A stretch of DNA of 25,960 bases from Ardenticatenaceae bacterium (lineage in GTDB: Bacteria; Chloroflexota; Anaerolineae; Promineifilales; Promineifilaceae). The stretch covers positions 1-25,960 of the forward strand of contig JACKBV010000044.1 in assembly GCA_020634315.1 (NCBI GenBank). Reading direction: 5' to 3'. The notes beneath the pieces are model-generated. The model was not told the DNA's origin. It was given only the letters and a program-made list of their open reading frames with translations, and made no database searches. Below are positions 8,402 through 16,012 of the stretch, in pieces (the stretch's first letter is position 1; each line of letters opens with the position of its first letter). A program made the translations under genes and the position numbers.

Positions 8402-8482
8402 ACAATTATTGTAGTTTAATAGAGTTTATTCAGCTATAAAGAACAAAGGTTTGCTGATCGAAACGGATGATTGAGGTGAGAT

Positions 8483-9637
8483 ATGGCCTGTGTTCAATGT
8501 GCAACGCCATTGGCTGCGGGAGCCGCCTACTGCCCGGAGTGCGGCCGTTTTGTGGACGACCGAATTGAGGCGGCAATCGCGCAATATTTTGCCCTAAACA
8601 ACAGCAACCCGGAGCGGGCAACGCAAATGGGGCAGCAATTTAAAAAGCTGGTTCCCCGGCCTGCCTGGCCGCATCTGGCTGACCGGCTCAGCCCAGAAGC
8701 CGTTGATGCCTGGGAAATGGAAGCTGTTCCTGAACCTGCGCCCCCTGCGAAAAAGCGTGCGCCGCGTAAAACAACCGCCCCAGCTTATCGCCCCAAGCCA
8801 CCCGACGCCAAAAACGGACAGGCTGTGTTTATGGATTTCAATGAGAAGCCAGCACAAATTGTCGCCGTGATGGATGGGGTCAAAACACAGGCACAAACTT
8901 TTCGCAGCGGCAAACAGCGCGTCAGCAGGCTGCTGTGGCTGCTTTTCCCGCTTGGCATCCCCTTTATTTTGCTTGATTTATGGCTTGGCTATAACGTCCT
9001 GACTTTTAGCCTGGTGGCATTGGTGCTGTGGGGAAGTGCCGTTGTTGGGTTAAGTGCCGTGCGCAAACAAGGGCGTCCACCGCAGTTTGACAGCCGTTTT
9101 GACATGGCGCGTGAGATTATGCACACATTGCAAGATGATGTGCAGCCCAAACGCACAATGATGGGCTGGCTCGACCTTACTGGCTTTGATCGCCAACACA
9201 AACAAACACGGCAAAAGAAAGCGCCCTCAGGGCGTCCGGTCGTTTATTACAAGGACGAATGGATGCGCATGAAGGTGCAGTTGTACGATGGCTGTGTGCT
9301 GCGTGTGTCACTGATTGAAAAGGTGAAGGATCGCAAAGGGTATTGGAAGCGCAGCCGCATCAGTGGCAAACAAAAGTGGAAGAGCGGCTCCACGCATAAG
9401 CAGCAATATTTGCAGGTGGCGATTACGGCGAATCCGGAACAGTACACGGTACGGCCGTTTCCCACCTCCACCACACAACAAATACCCGACAGTGCTTTTG
9501 CTGTACAACGGGCGGTGGCCGAAAACGGCCGTATCACCCTGACTGCCGCCGTAGCTCAAACTGGCGGCATCGACGCCTGGGATGTGCTGCATGTGCTGCG
9601 CTTTGCTTATGATCAGGTGCAGCCGTTGGCTTCATGA
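8483..9637 (+). CDS. Zinc-ribbon membrane protein of unknown function
   Basis: 384 residues. An N-terminal zinc ribbon has C3-x2-C6 and C17-x2-C20 (CVQC, CPEC). A Pro/Lys-rich linker follows (PEPAPPAKKRAPRKTT, about residues 83-98), then two adjacent membrane helices at about 148-192 (LLWLLFPLGIPFILLDLWLG and VLTFSLVALVLWGSAVVGL). A roughly 190-residue basic soluble domain with many Lys/Trp follows, ending in an alpha/beta segment. The double-spanning topology puts both soluble parts in the cytoplasm. I do not recognise the C-terminal domain. ATG 8483 has GAGGTGAG upstream. It lies 85 bases before the propeller gene on the same strand, which also carries a zinc ribbon, so a shared membrane complex is possible but inferred. 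Confidence 0.8.
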   Translation: MACVQCATPLAAGAAYCPECGRFVDDRIEAAIAQYFALNNSNPERATQMGQQFKKLVPRPAWPHLADRLSPEAVDAWEMEAVPEPAPPAKKRAPRKTTAPAYRPKPPDAKNGQAVFMDFNEKPAQIVAVMDGVKTQAQTFRSGKQRVSRLLWLLFPLGIPFILLDLWLGYNVLTFSLVALVLWGSAVVGLSAVRKQGRPPQFDSRFDMAREIMHTLQDDVQPKRTMMGWLDLTGFDRQHKQTRQKKAPSGRPVVYYKDEWMRMKVQLYDGCVLRVSLIEKVKDRKGYWKRSRISGKQKWKSGSTHKQQYLQVAITANPEQYTVRPFPTSTTQQIPDSAFAVQRAVAENGRITLTAAVAQTGGIDAWDVLHVLRFAYDQVQPLAS

Positions 9638-9722
9638 GCAATGGTGCGTATTGCGTGTTTGGAAAGATTGACGCGAAAAACTGGGTTTTCAACTTCACCC
9701 CTTTTGCATATTTGGGAGATTG

Positions 9723-11294
9723 ATGATGACGATTAAACGACCTCTAATCCTGGCGCTGGCATTGATGGCCGTTGTCATGGCTGCCGCCATTTTTGTCACG
9801 ATGAGCGGCATGGCAAATCGCGAACGGTATGAGGCGGTGACAAATTGGCGTGTGGGCGCGGCTGGTGCGCTCAGCTTGAATGTCACCGATGTTACCGGCG
9901 ACGGGCAGCGCGATATATTTGTGCAGCTTCCCGACAGTGTGCGCTTTCTTGATAGCAGTGGTGAACAGGTAGACGGCCGTTCCTTCACCCAACCGCTCGC
10001 CACCACCCAAGGCGACCTCAATGGCGACGGCTTGCCGGACACGGTCGCCTACAGTGGTCAGGGAGGCACGGCGCAAGCCATCGCCTATACAGGCAATGGC
10101 ACAACGCTGTGGCAAATTGCCCCGACCGGCCTGGGGCCAGCCAGCCGCGCACTGGCCCTCGACTTTGAGAATGATGGGCGCAACGAAATTGTGCTGGCCG
10201 ACGAAAGCGGTCAGCTGCTGGCGCTTTCTGCTGCTGGCGAAGAGTTGTGGCGCCTGGATTTGAACTGCGACACCTTGCGCGGCCTGGACGAAGCGCCCTT
10301 GCCGAGCGGTGATGTGCTTGTCGGTGGGTGTTCTGCCGGGGCTGTGGTTGCCGTAAACGGCCGTGGCCAGGAGATGTGGCGCACGATGGCTGCTGGTGGT
10401 CTGCGGCGGCTACGTGCCTTCCCGCTTACCGGGCCGCTGGATGGACGCGTGTTGATAGGCAGCGTCAGCGGGCAATTTTCCATTCACCGCCCGGATGATG
10501 GCGGGCCAGTTCTTTGGCAAGCAAGTTTGGGGCAGGCGGTCAACGAGTTCCGCCCGGTAGAAGCCGATGGCGACCCGGCAACAACCGAAATTGGCATTGG
10601 CGGTAAAGATGGCGGCATTTGGGTGTACAGCCAGGATGGCGAACAGCTATGGCGCGGCTTTGTCAGCGGCAAGGTCAATGAAGTGCTGGGCATTACCAAT
10701 TCTGATTTGGGTGAACCACTTGTCTTGTTTGCGACCGATACCGGCCAGGTAACTGTTTATGCCGCCGACGGGGAAAAGCTGTTCGACTTTAACGGTTCTG
10801 GCAGCATTGAGCGGCTTGATGAGGCGAAATTTAGCGGCCAAAGTGGGATTTTAGTTGCCGACAGCAGCAGCGTTACATTTTACTCGCTCACCAAACAGAC
10901 AGCGCCATTTTGGTATACGCCCATAGTCGCGGGAGTGGTTGCCTGTCTGGTCATTGCCGCTGTGGCCTATTTCTTGCCCGCGCAGTTGCAGCCCGCACCC
11001 ACATTGCAAGTGAGTGCGCAGGCGATGTCTGTGGAAGCGCAAAAGGCGCGGCGGCGCATGTTGCATGAAAGCATTCAAGATTTGCAGGCTTTGCACGCGC
11101 GTGGCGAACTGGCCGAACAGGCATATCTGGCGCGGCTGCGCACATTGCGCGACCAATTGGCCGATGCCAATGCCAAGTTGGGCGAATTGGGCGCAGCCGT
11201 AGCGCCAGAGACGTTTGTTTGTCCACATTGCGGCGGTTCTTTGGAGTTGGGCACAGACCGCTGCGAATATTGTGGGCAGGTTGTGATTGTATGA
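9723..11294 (+). CDS. Membrane-anchored beta-propeller (FG-GAP/PQQ-like) protein with C-terminal zinc ribbon
   Basis: About 523 residues. The N-terminal helix LILALALMAVVMAAAIFV anchors or exports it. The propeller follows, with Ca-binding-like repeats VTDVTGDGQRDIFV, GDLNGDGLPDTVAY and LDFENDGRNEIVLAD, alternating with PQQ-like blades (GEELWRLDL, GQEMWRTMA, GPVLWQASL, GEQLWRGFV). A second membrane helix (TPIVAGVVACLVIAAVAYFL, about residue 408) leads to a coiled coil (about 435-485) and a zinc ribbon CPHCGG...CEYCG at the C-terminus. The predicted order is outside propeller, membrane, cytoplasmic coiled coil and zinc ribbon. Function is unknown; it could carry a signal or scaffold a complex. 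TTG 9720, ATG 9723 and ATG 9726 are possible starts; GGGAG lies at 9714-9718. It overlaps the next gene by ATGA. Confidence 0.82.
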   Translation: MMTIKRPLILALALMAVVMAAAIFVTMSGMANRERYEAVTNWRVGAAGALSLNVTDVTGDGQRDIFVQLPDSVRFLDSSGEQVDGRSFTQPLATTQGDLNGDGLPDTVAYSGQGGTAQAIAYTGNGTTLWQIAPTGLGPASRALALDFENDGRNEIVLADESGQLLALSAAGEELWRLDLNCDTLRGLDEAPLPSGDVLVGGCSAGAVVAVNGRGQEMWRTMAAGGLRRLRAFPLTGPLDGRVLIGSVSGQFSIHRPDDGGPVLWQASLGQAVNEFRPVEADGDPATTEIGIGGKDGGIWVYSQDGEQLWRGFVSGKVNEVLGITNSDLGEPLVLFATDTGQVTVYAADGEKLFDFNGSGSIERLDEAKFSGQSGILVADSSSVTFYSLTKQTAPFWYTPIVAGVVACLVIAAVAYFLPAQLQPAPTLQVSAQAMSVEAQKARRRMLHESIQDLQALHARGELAEQAYLARLRTLRDQLADANAKLGELGAAVAPETFVCPHCGGSLELGTDRCEYCGQVVIV

Positions 11295-12268
11295 GGCGGT
11301 GGCTATTGCTTGCGGCGCTCAGTCTCTTGTGCCTGACTCAGTGCCGTTCTGTTGACAAACCGGCGATAGATACAGCGGCGACGCCCACCATGACGGTCAC
11401 GCCAGAGGTGGGTGTTGCTTTTGTGACGGTGGCTCCGCCAACGGCCGTTTTCGTTCAAACCACCCCCTCACCGTTGCCTACGGCAACAGCTACCCCCTCG
11501 CCAACGCCGATTGTGTACACCATTGCCTCCGGAGACACGCTGTTGGCGCTGGCCTTGCAGCAAGGGGTCACGGTGGATGAAATTGAAGCGCTTAATCCGG
11601 GAATCGTGCCGGAACTGCTGCAAATTGGGCAGCAGGTGGTGCTGCCGCCCCCGGCAACCCCGCTGGCGCAACAATCGTTGGGCACACCGATTCCGCTGCA
11701 AGTTGTGGTGACGCAGGTTCATGCGTATCAGACGCCGGTGGGCAGTTTATGGCTGGTGGGCGAAGTTTTTAACCAAAGCGAGTTTGCGGCGGAGTCTGTT
11801 CAGGTGGAGATTTCGCTGCTGGATGAGGCGGGGGCGGTGTTGGCAACGGCCGTTTCCTGGACAGCCGCGCCCATTATTCCGGCGCAAACTCGTGTGCCGT
11901 TTGGGGTGCTGATTGCCGAACCGCCAGCCGCGTTTGCTTATCCCACGGTGGCGGTCATTGGTGGGGCGACGGTGACTGATTGGGGGACGCGCTATGCGGA
12001 TTTGCTGGTAACGGAAACGGCCGTTGCCGGTGATGGCGACCGTGTACAGATTAGCGGGCAGGTAACAAACAGGGGCACAGAGACCGCAACAAACCTGTTA
12101 CTGATTGCCACTTTATACAATGCGCAGGAAGATGTAAGCGGATATGCACAATTACAGCTTGACACAACCCTGGCACCCGGCGAAAATACCCCCTTTGTTT
12201 TTGACGCAACGCCACCGGGTGGGCAGGTTGTTACAACACAGATAATTGCCCAAGGGCAAATTCCGTAA
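11291..12268 (+). CDS. LysM-domain lipoprotein
   Basis: 325 residues from ATG 11291, chosen because it overlaps the previous stop as ATGA and is followed at once by a signal peptide (MRRWLLLAALSLLCLTQC). The presumed lipid-carrying Cys18 has Gln before it, unusual for a lipobox. A Thr/Pro-rich spacer (about 28-72) follows, then one LysM domain (YTIASGDTLLALALQQGVTV ... LNPGI ... LQIGQQVVLPP, about 74-120), which binds peptidoglycan or similar glycans. Two FxLYD/CARDB-like beta-sandwich repeats end the protein (WLVGEVFNQSEFAAESVQVE and VQISGQVTNRGTETATNLLL). Probably outside the cell membrane, bound to the wall. Translational coupling to the propeller gene suggests a common complex. Confidence 0.85.
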   Translation: MRRWLLLAALSLLCLTQCRSVDKPAIDTAATPTMTVTPEVGVAFVTVAPPTAVFVQTTPSPLPTATATPSPTPIVYTIASGDTLLALALQQGVTVDEIEALNPGIVPELLQIGQQVVLPPPATPLAQQSLGTPIPLQVVVTQVHAYQTPVGSLWLVGEVFNQSEFAAESVQVEISLLDEAGAVLATAVSWTAAPIIPAQTRVPFGVLIAEPPAAFAYPTVAVIGGATVTDWGTRYADLLVTETAVAGDGDRVQISGQVTNRGTETATNLLLIATLYNAQEDVSGYAQLQLDTTLAPGENTPFVFDATPPGGQVVTTQIIAQGQIP

Positions 12269-12311
12269 TCCATTGAGCGGATCGCGGACTATAAAGGTCA
12301 CGAGCTAACTT

Positions 12312-13034
12312 ATGCTATTTCGCTACCGTCTTGTTCGCACCAGTATGCAGCTAATTCGTAGGTTGCTAGGAGCGCGGGTGTCCATCATGGGCCGGGAAAA
12401 CATTCCCGCACATGGACCCTACATTGTTGTGTTAAATCATACCAGCGTGGTTGATACGCCGGTGTTGTTGATGGCCTTTCCGGTGATGCCCTGGCGCTTT
12501 TTCGCTGTGGAGAAGTGGAAATACCATCCCATTTACGGCCCGTTGATGGCCTGGTTGGGCGCAATTTATGTGCGGCGCGATGAAGTGGATCGGCAGCAGT
12601 TGCGCGAGGCGTTGGCGGCGCTGGAAGCGGGCACGGTGTTTGGGCTTGCGCCAGAGGCAACACGCAGTTTTACCGGGAAAATGATGGCTGCCAAAGATGG
12701 GGCAGCGTACCTGGCGGCACGCACACATGTCCCCATTTTGCCTGTCGGGTTGGTGAATAATGATGTGTTATTTGCCAATGTGAAGCAGTGGCGGCGCACG
12801 GCGATTGAGGTGCATGTGGGACGGCCGTTTCTGCTGCCAGAAGCCGACGCCCGTGTACGCAGTAAAGATTTACCAGCCTATACACACCTGATTATGGTGC
12901 AAATTGCGGCGCTGCTCCCGCCACGTTACCATGGTCATTATGCGGACAGCGCGGCGCTGGCGGCGCTGCTGCGCGGTGAAGACCCATGGCCGCACTGCCT
13001 GGCGCTCGTCGCCAATGGCAATGGCGCTGCCTAA
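12312..13034 (+). CDS. 1-acyl-sn-glycerol-3-phosphate acyltransferase family protein (PlsC-like)
   Basis: 240 residues. The catalytic HX4D motif is H43TSVVD48 (VVLNHTSVVDTPVLL). The second acyltransferase motif appears as APEATRSFTGKM, a variant of the usual FPEGTRS, and the late block as VPILPVGLVNN. Members esterify the 2-position of lysophosphatidate in phospholipid synthesis at the membrane; close relatives use other lysolipids. The APEATRS variant is common among divergent homologues, so substrate is uncertain. Length is normal. ATG 12312 has no strong ribosome site. It lies 43 bases after the lipoprotein gene, so read-through from that operon is possible. A 32-base palindrome at 13069-13100 follows. 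Confidence 0.87.
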   Translation: MLFRYRLVRTSMQLIRRLLGARVSIMGRENIPAHGPYIVVLNHTSVVDTPVLLMAFPVMPWRFFAVEKWKYHPIYGPLMAWLGAIYVRRDEVDRQQLREALAALEAGTVFGLAPEATRSFTGKMMAAKDGAAYLAARTHVPILPVGLVNNDVLFANVKQWRRTAIEVHVGRPFLLPEADARVRSKDLPAYTHLIMVQIAALLPPRYHGHYADSAALAALLRGEDPWPHCLALVANGNGAA

Positions 13035-13068
13035 TTTCGCAATCCGGGGCTGTGCGCCATATGGAGTT

Positions 13069-13100
13069 GAGGGGAGGGAAACGGCCGTTTCTCTCCCCTC
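13069..13100. terminator. 32-base palindrome between convergent genes, centred on ACGGCCGT
   Basis: The 16 bases 13069-13084 (GAGGGGAGGGAAACGG) pair with 13085-13100 (CCGTTTCTCTCCCCTC), with one G-T mismatch at 13077/13092. The centre is an ACGGCCGT element. It sits in the 75-base gap between plsC-like (+) and the thioredoxin-like gene (-). A hairpin would be very stable on either strand, but no T tract follows, so termination is only likely. Confidence 0.55.
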
Positions 13101-13109
13101 AGCTTTGCA

Positions 13110-13520
13110 TCATTCAAGCAAATCGGCAAACGCCTCTTCAAAGACATTGGCTGAATTGTAGCCAAGCCATTCTTGCACAATATTCCCTTCAGCGTCGAGC
13201 AAAATAAAATGGGGTTGGTAGCGGAACTGATAACGCACTCTGGCATCAGCCGTGTCAGGATCGTCGATATCTAACCGTTCAAAAGCGATCTGCTCGCCGT
13301 ACTCTTTCTCTAACCCATACACGATGGGCTGCATACGCTGGCAGGTCGGTCACCAATCCGCATAAAATTCGATGAGTGTTGGCTTGTCGCTGCCGGGTGC
13401 AGCTGTGTCTACGGCCGTATCTGTGGGAACAGACGTATTCGCGGGAACGGCCGTTTCGCTGCCGCCACAAGCCACCAACAGGGGCAGTAGCAGCCAGAAC
13501 AAAACAAAAAGTTTACGCAT
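13110..13520 (-). CDS. Thioredoxin-like lipoprotein with in-frame UGA at the first active-site Cys (candidate selenoprotein)
   Basis: Reading from ATG 13520 through a TGA at 13352-13350 to the final TGA gives 136 residues. GGAGG lies nine bases before the start. Residues 1-18 are a lipoprotein signal ending LLVAC. After a Thr/Pro/Ala-rich spacer the fold begins: PTLIEFYADW, then residue 57 = UGA, then PTCQRMQPIV. The motif is W-U-P-T-C, with UGA exactly where thioredoxins have the first Cys of WCxxC; Cys60, cis-Pro103 (YQPHFILLDAEGN) and the last strand (IVQEWLGY) are intact. A TGC to TGA nonsense mutation or sequencing error is the main alternative. Global reassignment is unlikely, because TGA ends this and other genes here and TGG encodes the neighbouring Trp. 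Probable role: reducing thiols outside the membrane. Confidence 0.72.
13312..13330 (-). promoter_or_regulatory. Hairpin 3' of the UGA, candidate bacterial SECIS element
   Basis: On the minus strand CCCAU pairs with AUGGG around a five-base loop CGUGU (13328-13314), extended by a G-U and an A-U pair to seven pairs. There are 26 bases between the UGA and the apical loop, and G is the second loop base. Both fit the known bacterial SECIS pattern (about 16-37 bases; a G among the first two loop bases). Short hairpins arise by chance, so this is support, not proof. Confidence 0.4.
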
Positions 13521-13562
13521 AAAGATAAGCCTCCAACTATGTATTTGTAGGGAATTGTGAAA

Positions 13563-13568
13563 ATTATA
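13563..13568 (-). promoter_or_regulatory. Candidate -10 element of the thioredoxin-like lipoprotein gene
   Basis: A perfect TATAAT is read on the minus strand at 13568-13563, about 42 bases upstream of ATG 13520. No recognisable -35 hexamer lies 16-18 bases further up. The symmetric half-site array at 13602-13643 lies about 34-75 bases above it, which would suit an activator-dependent promoter. Inference from spacing only. Confidence 0.4.
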
Positions 13569-13601
13569 GGGTTGAATGGTTGCGCGTTGCTTGGAAATTT
13601 C

Positions 13602-13643
13602 TTACAAATTACTTACAGCATTTCCGCTGTAACCGGTGTGTAA
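13602..13643. promoter_or_regulatory. Symmetric four-half-site operator between the thioredoxin-like gene and the two-component operon
   Basis: TTACA occurs at 13602-13606 and 13613-13617, and its complement TGTAA at 13628-13632 and 13639-13643. Both pairs have an 11-base pitch, and both share the same dyad centre at 13622.5. The inner pair extends to TTACAGC-N6-GCTGTAA. Direct half-sites about one helical turn apart are typical of OmpR/PhoB-family regulators, and the gene beginning at 13669 encodes one. Autoregulation and control of the divergent gene are inferred. Confidence 0.6.
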
Positions 13644-13668
13644 GAATTTACAAGTAAAAGAGTGTGTG

Positions 13669-14379
13669 ATGAACGAAGCAAAAGACATTCTCGTTGTTGA
13701 TGATGAAGCATCTGTCGTTGAGGTGGTTAGTCTGTACCTGAAGCGCGATGGGTTTCAGGTGCGCGTCGCGCGTGATGGACGGCAAGCATTGGATGCCATC
13801 CGTGAGCAGCTGCCGACTTTGGTCGTGCTTGATGTGATGCTGCCGCAAGTGGACGGGCTGGAAATTATGCGCCGTCTGCGCGAAGACCCCACGTCCGATG
13901 TGCCTGTGATTTTGTTGACGGCACGCAGCCAGGAGGTTGATCGGATTTATGGCTTGGAATTGGGTGCAGATGATTATGTGACAAAGCCGTTTTCCCCGGC
14001 GGAATTGGTTTCGCGGGTGAAGGCGGTGCTGCGCCGGGCCGGTGGTAATAAGGCGGATGATGGGGAACGGCCGTTGCAATATGGCTCCCTACACATCAAT
14101 CCCTTAACCCGTGTTGTCACCGTGCGCAGCAAAACAATCGATTTAACGGCGACCGAGTTTAACCTGCTCTGGTTTATCGCCAATCACCCGCGTCAGGTCT
14201 TTACGCGCGACCAATTGCTAGAAAAAGTGTGGGGCTTTTCAGAGTACGTCGATCCCAGCACTGTCACCGTTCACATTCGCCGCTTGCGCGAGAAAATCGA
14301 AGAAGACCCCAGCAACCCCATCTGGCTGCTAACTGTGTGGGGAGTTGGCTACAAATTTGAGTTAGCAGAAGGTAATTGA
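13669..14379 (+). CDS. OmpR/PhoB-family response regulator
   Basis: 236 residues from ATG 13669 (GTG 13666 also possible; an upstream GTG at 13636 lies inside the operator region and is unlikely). The receiver domain has the acidic pocket D11-D12, the phospho-acceptor Asp55 in LVVLDVMLP, the switch Thr in VILLTAR and Lys in YVTKPF. The C-terminal winged helix (about 135-232) ends in the family signature TVTVHIRRLREKIEEDPSNP and LLTVWGVGYKF. It is phosphorylated by the kinase encoded seven bases downstream and binds DNA, plausibly the symmetric site just upstream. Complete and of normal length. Confidence 0.95.
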   Translation: MNEAKDILVVDDEASVVEVVSLYLKRDGFQVRVARDGRQALDAIREQLPTLVVLDVMLPQVDGLEIMRRLREDPTSDVPVILLTARSQEVDRIYGLELGADDYVTKPFSPAELVSRVKAVLRRAGGNKADDGERPLQYGSLHINPLTRVVTVRSKTIDLTATEFNLLWFIANHPRQVFTRDQLLEKVWGFSEYVDPSTVTVHIRRLREKIEEDPSNPIWLLTVWGVGYKFELAEGN

Positions 14380-14386
14380 CCTGATT

Positions 14387-15652
14387 ATGAGTGAATCCGT
14401 CTCGCACAATCGTTTCTTATTCTGGTTTGACCAGGCTCCCTGGCGCATCCTTCTCACTGGCGTGATTGTGGCGCTGACGTTAGCTGCCTTGCTGATGTGG
14501 CAGTTAATGCAAGCGCCGTCCGACGAGATCGCGACGCTGGTTTCCACGCTTGCCATCTCTTCTCTGCTTTCATTGGGTCTCGGCTACATACTTTACCGGC
14601 GCGGCTGGGCACGCTTTACGTCGTTAACCCTAACGTTGATTTTGGCATATGTTTGGGCGGCATTGCTGACTTTGTTCAACGTATGGGTGATGGCGCAGCA
14701 AATGTTTGCCAGCGAACATGATTTACTGTTAAGCGGTGTTTTGCTCTTGTTTGCAGGCGTTATCGCCACTTCATTTGGCATTTTCGTGGCCGCAACCGTC
14801 ACCGATGGGCTGCGGCAGCTCGCTTATACCGCGCAGCAATTGGCAGAAGGAAATTTGACAGCTCGTGTAGCCGTTTCAGGGCGTGATGAAGTGGCGCGTG
14901 TTGCCGAATCTTTTAACGAGATGGCCGTGCAATTACAACAGGCGGCGCGACAGCGCGAAGAGTTAGACACGCTGCGGCGTGATTTGATTGCCTGGACATC
15001 GCACGATTTGCGCACGCCGTTGACCAGCATTCGCGCCATGATTGAGGCGCTGCACGATGGCGTTGTCTCTGATCCGGAGACAACGCAGCGTTACTATCGC
15101 ACGATTCGCAATGATGTGGTCGCCTTGAATTCGCTGATTGATGATTTGTTTGAGTTGGCACAATTGGACACGGGCGGCCTGGTGTTGGAAAAATCGCTGC
15201 ACGATTTGGGCGACCTGGTTTCTGACGCGTTGGAGAGTTTTCGCGCATTGGCCGAGCAGCGCGGCATTACATTGGATGGCGATATAGGGGCAGACATGAC
15301 GTTGGTGTCGTTGAATGCCGCGAAAATCAGCCGGGTTTTGGCAAATTTGTTGAGCAATGCGCTGCGCTACACACCGGCACAGGGGCGTGTCCATGTGGCT
15401 GTAATGCGTGCAGGGAATCATGTGCAGGTGTTGGTGCAGGATAATGGCCCTGGCTTCAACACGACGGATTTGCCGCGTGTCTTTGAGCAATTTTATCGAG
15501 GCGAACAGGCACGCAGTCGTGCGACGGGTGGTGCGGGATTGGGATTGGCAATCGCACGGGGCATTGTGGAGGCGCATAACGGCCGTATCTGGGCAGCAAA
15601 TGGGGCAGCGGGCGGTGCAATTGTCGGCTTTGAATTGCCGTTAGCCAAATGA
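14387..15652 (+). CDS. Membrane sensor histidine kinase with four-TM input region
   Basis: 421 residues. Four membrane helices occupy about 20-145 (LLTGVIVALTLAALLMWQLM; AISSLLSLGLGYILY; LTLILAYVWAALLTLFNVWV; LLLSGVLLLFAGVIATSFGI) with almost no extracellular domain, so sensing is probably within the membrane or through a partner. HAMP spans about 145-197 and HisKA carries His206 in SHDLRTPLTSIRAMI. The ATP-binding domain has N-box NLLSNALRYTPA, G1 DNGPGF, F-box FEQFYRG and G2 GGAGLGLAIARGIVEAHNG. It autophosphorylates on His206 and passes phosphate to Asp55 of the preceding regulator. Complete; co-transcribed with it. Confidence 0.94.
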   Translation: MSESVSHNRFLFWFDQAPWRILLTGVIVALTLAALLMWQLMQAPSDEIATLVSTLAISSLLSLGLGYILYRRGWARFTSLTLTLILAYVWAALLTLFNVWVMAQQMFASEHDLLLSGVLLLFAGVIATSFGIFVAATVTDGLRQLAYTAQQLAEGNLTARVAVSGRDEVARVAESFNEMAVQLQQAARQREELDTLRRDLIAWTSHDLRTPLTSIRAMIEALHDGVVSDPETTQRYYRTIRNDVVALNSLIDDLFELAQLDTGGLVLEKSLHDLGDLVSDALESFRALAEQRGITLDGDIGADMTLVSLNAAKISRVLANLLSNALRYTPAQGRVHVAVMRAGNHVQVLVQDNGPGFNTTDLPRVFEQFYRGEQARSRATGGAGLGLAIARGIVEAHNGRIWAANGAAGGAIVGFELPLAK

Positions 15653-15709
15653 CACTGTTTCGTAAGGCCCGTTACGTCATGCTTTGCCGAAGCGCGTTAT
15701 GCTTCCTGG

Positions 15710-15952
15710 ATGGTCACATTACAAGTGTACATTGCCGCAGATTGTTGGTCGTGCCAGGAAACACGACGCCTGGTTGCTGACATGCAGCTGTTGTTTCCGG
15801 ATGTCTCTTTTGAGCTGCTAGATACGGCGCAAACGCCGCTGCCAGATTATGTATTTGCTGTGCCGACGTATGTGCTAAACGGCCGTGTCATTTCGTTGGG
15901 CAACCCGACACGCGCCGTGCTCGCCCAGAAATTGGCGGCGGCGCAAGCGTAA
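15710..15952 (+). CDS. Small thioredoxin/glutaredoxin-like CxxC protein
   Basis: 80 residues with a minimal thioredoxin fold: beta strand LQVYIAADC, active site C12-W-S-C15, a helix, a second strand VSFELLD, cis-Pro52 in FAVPTYVLNGRVISLG, and a last helix. Unlike canonical thioredoxin it lacks the WCGPC sequence and the first beta-alpha unit, so it is closer to glutaredoxin-like or MJ0307-type proteins. Cytoplasmic; the partner is not known. It starts 57 bases after the kinase gene and ends 60 bases before the Crp/Fnr gene. The adjacency suggests a redox input to either regulator but does not prove it. The ribosome site is weak. Confidence 0.75.
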   Translation: MVTLQVYIAADCWSCQETRRLVADMQLLFPDVSFELLDTAQTPLPDYVFAVPTYVLNGRVISLGNPTRAVLAQKLAAAQA

Positions 15953-16012
15953 GAAAGCACAATTCGGCTGCATCTAGACAACAAATACAGAGGTCGGATT
16001 AGTTAGAGAGCC

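Noticed and set aside
13350..13352. TGA read as Trp through a changed genetic code
   Set aside because: The adjacent Trp is TGG, and TGA ends this gene and others here such as the kinase and FmdB-type genes.
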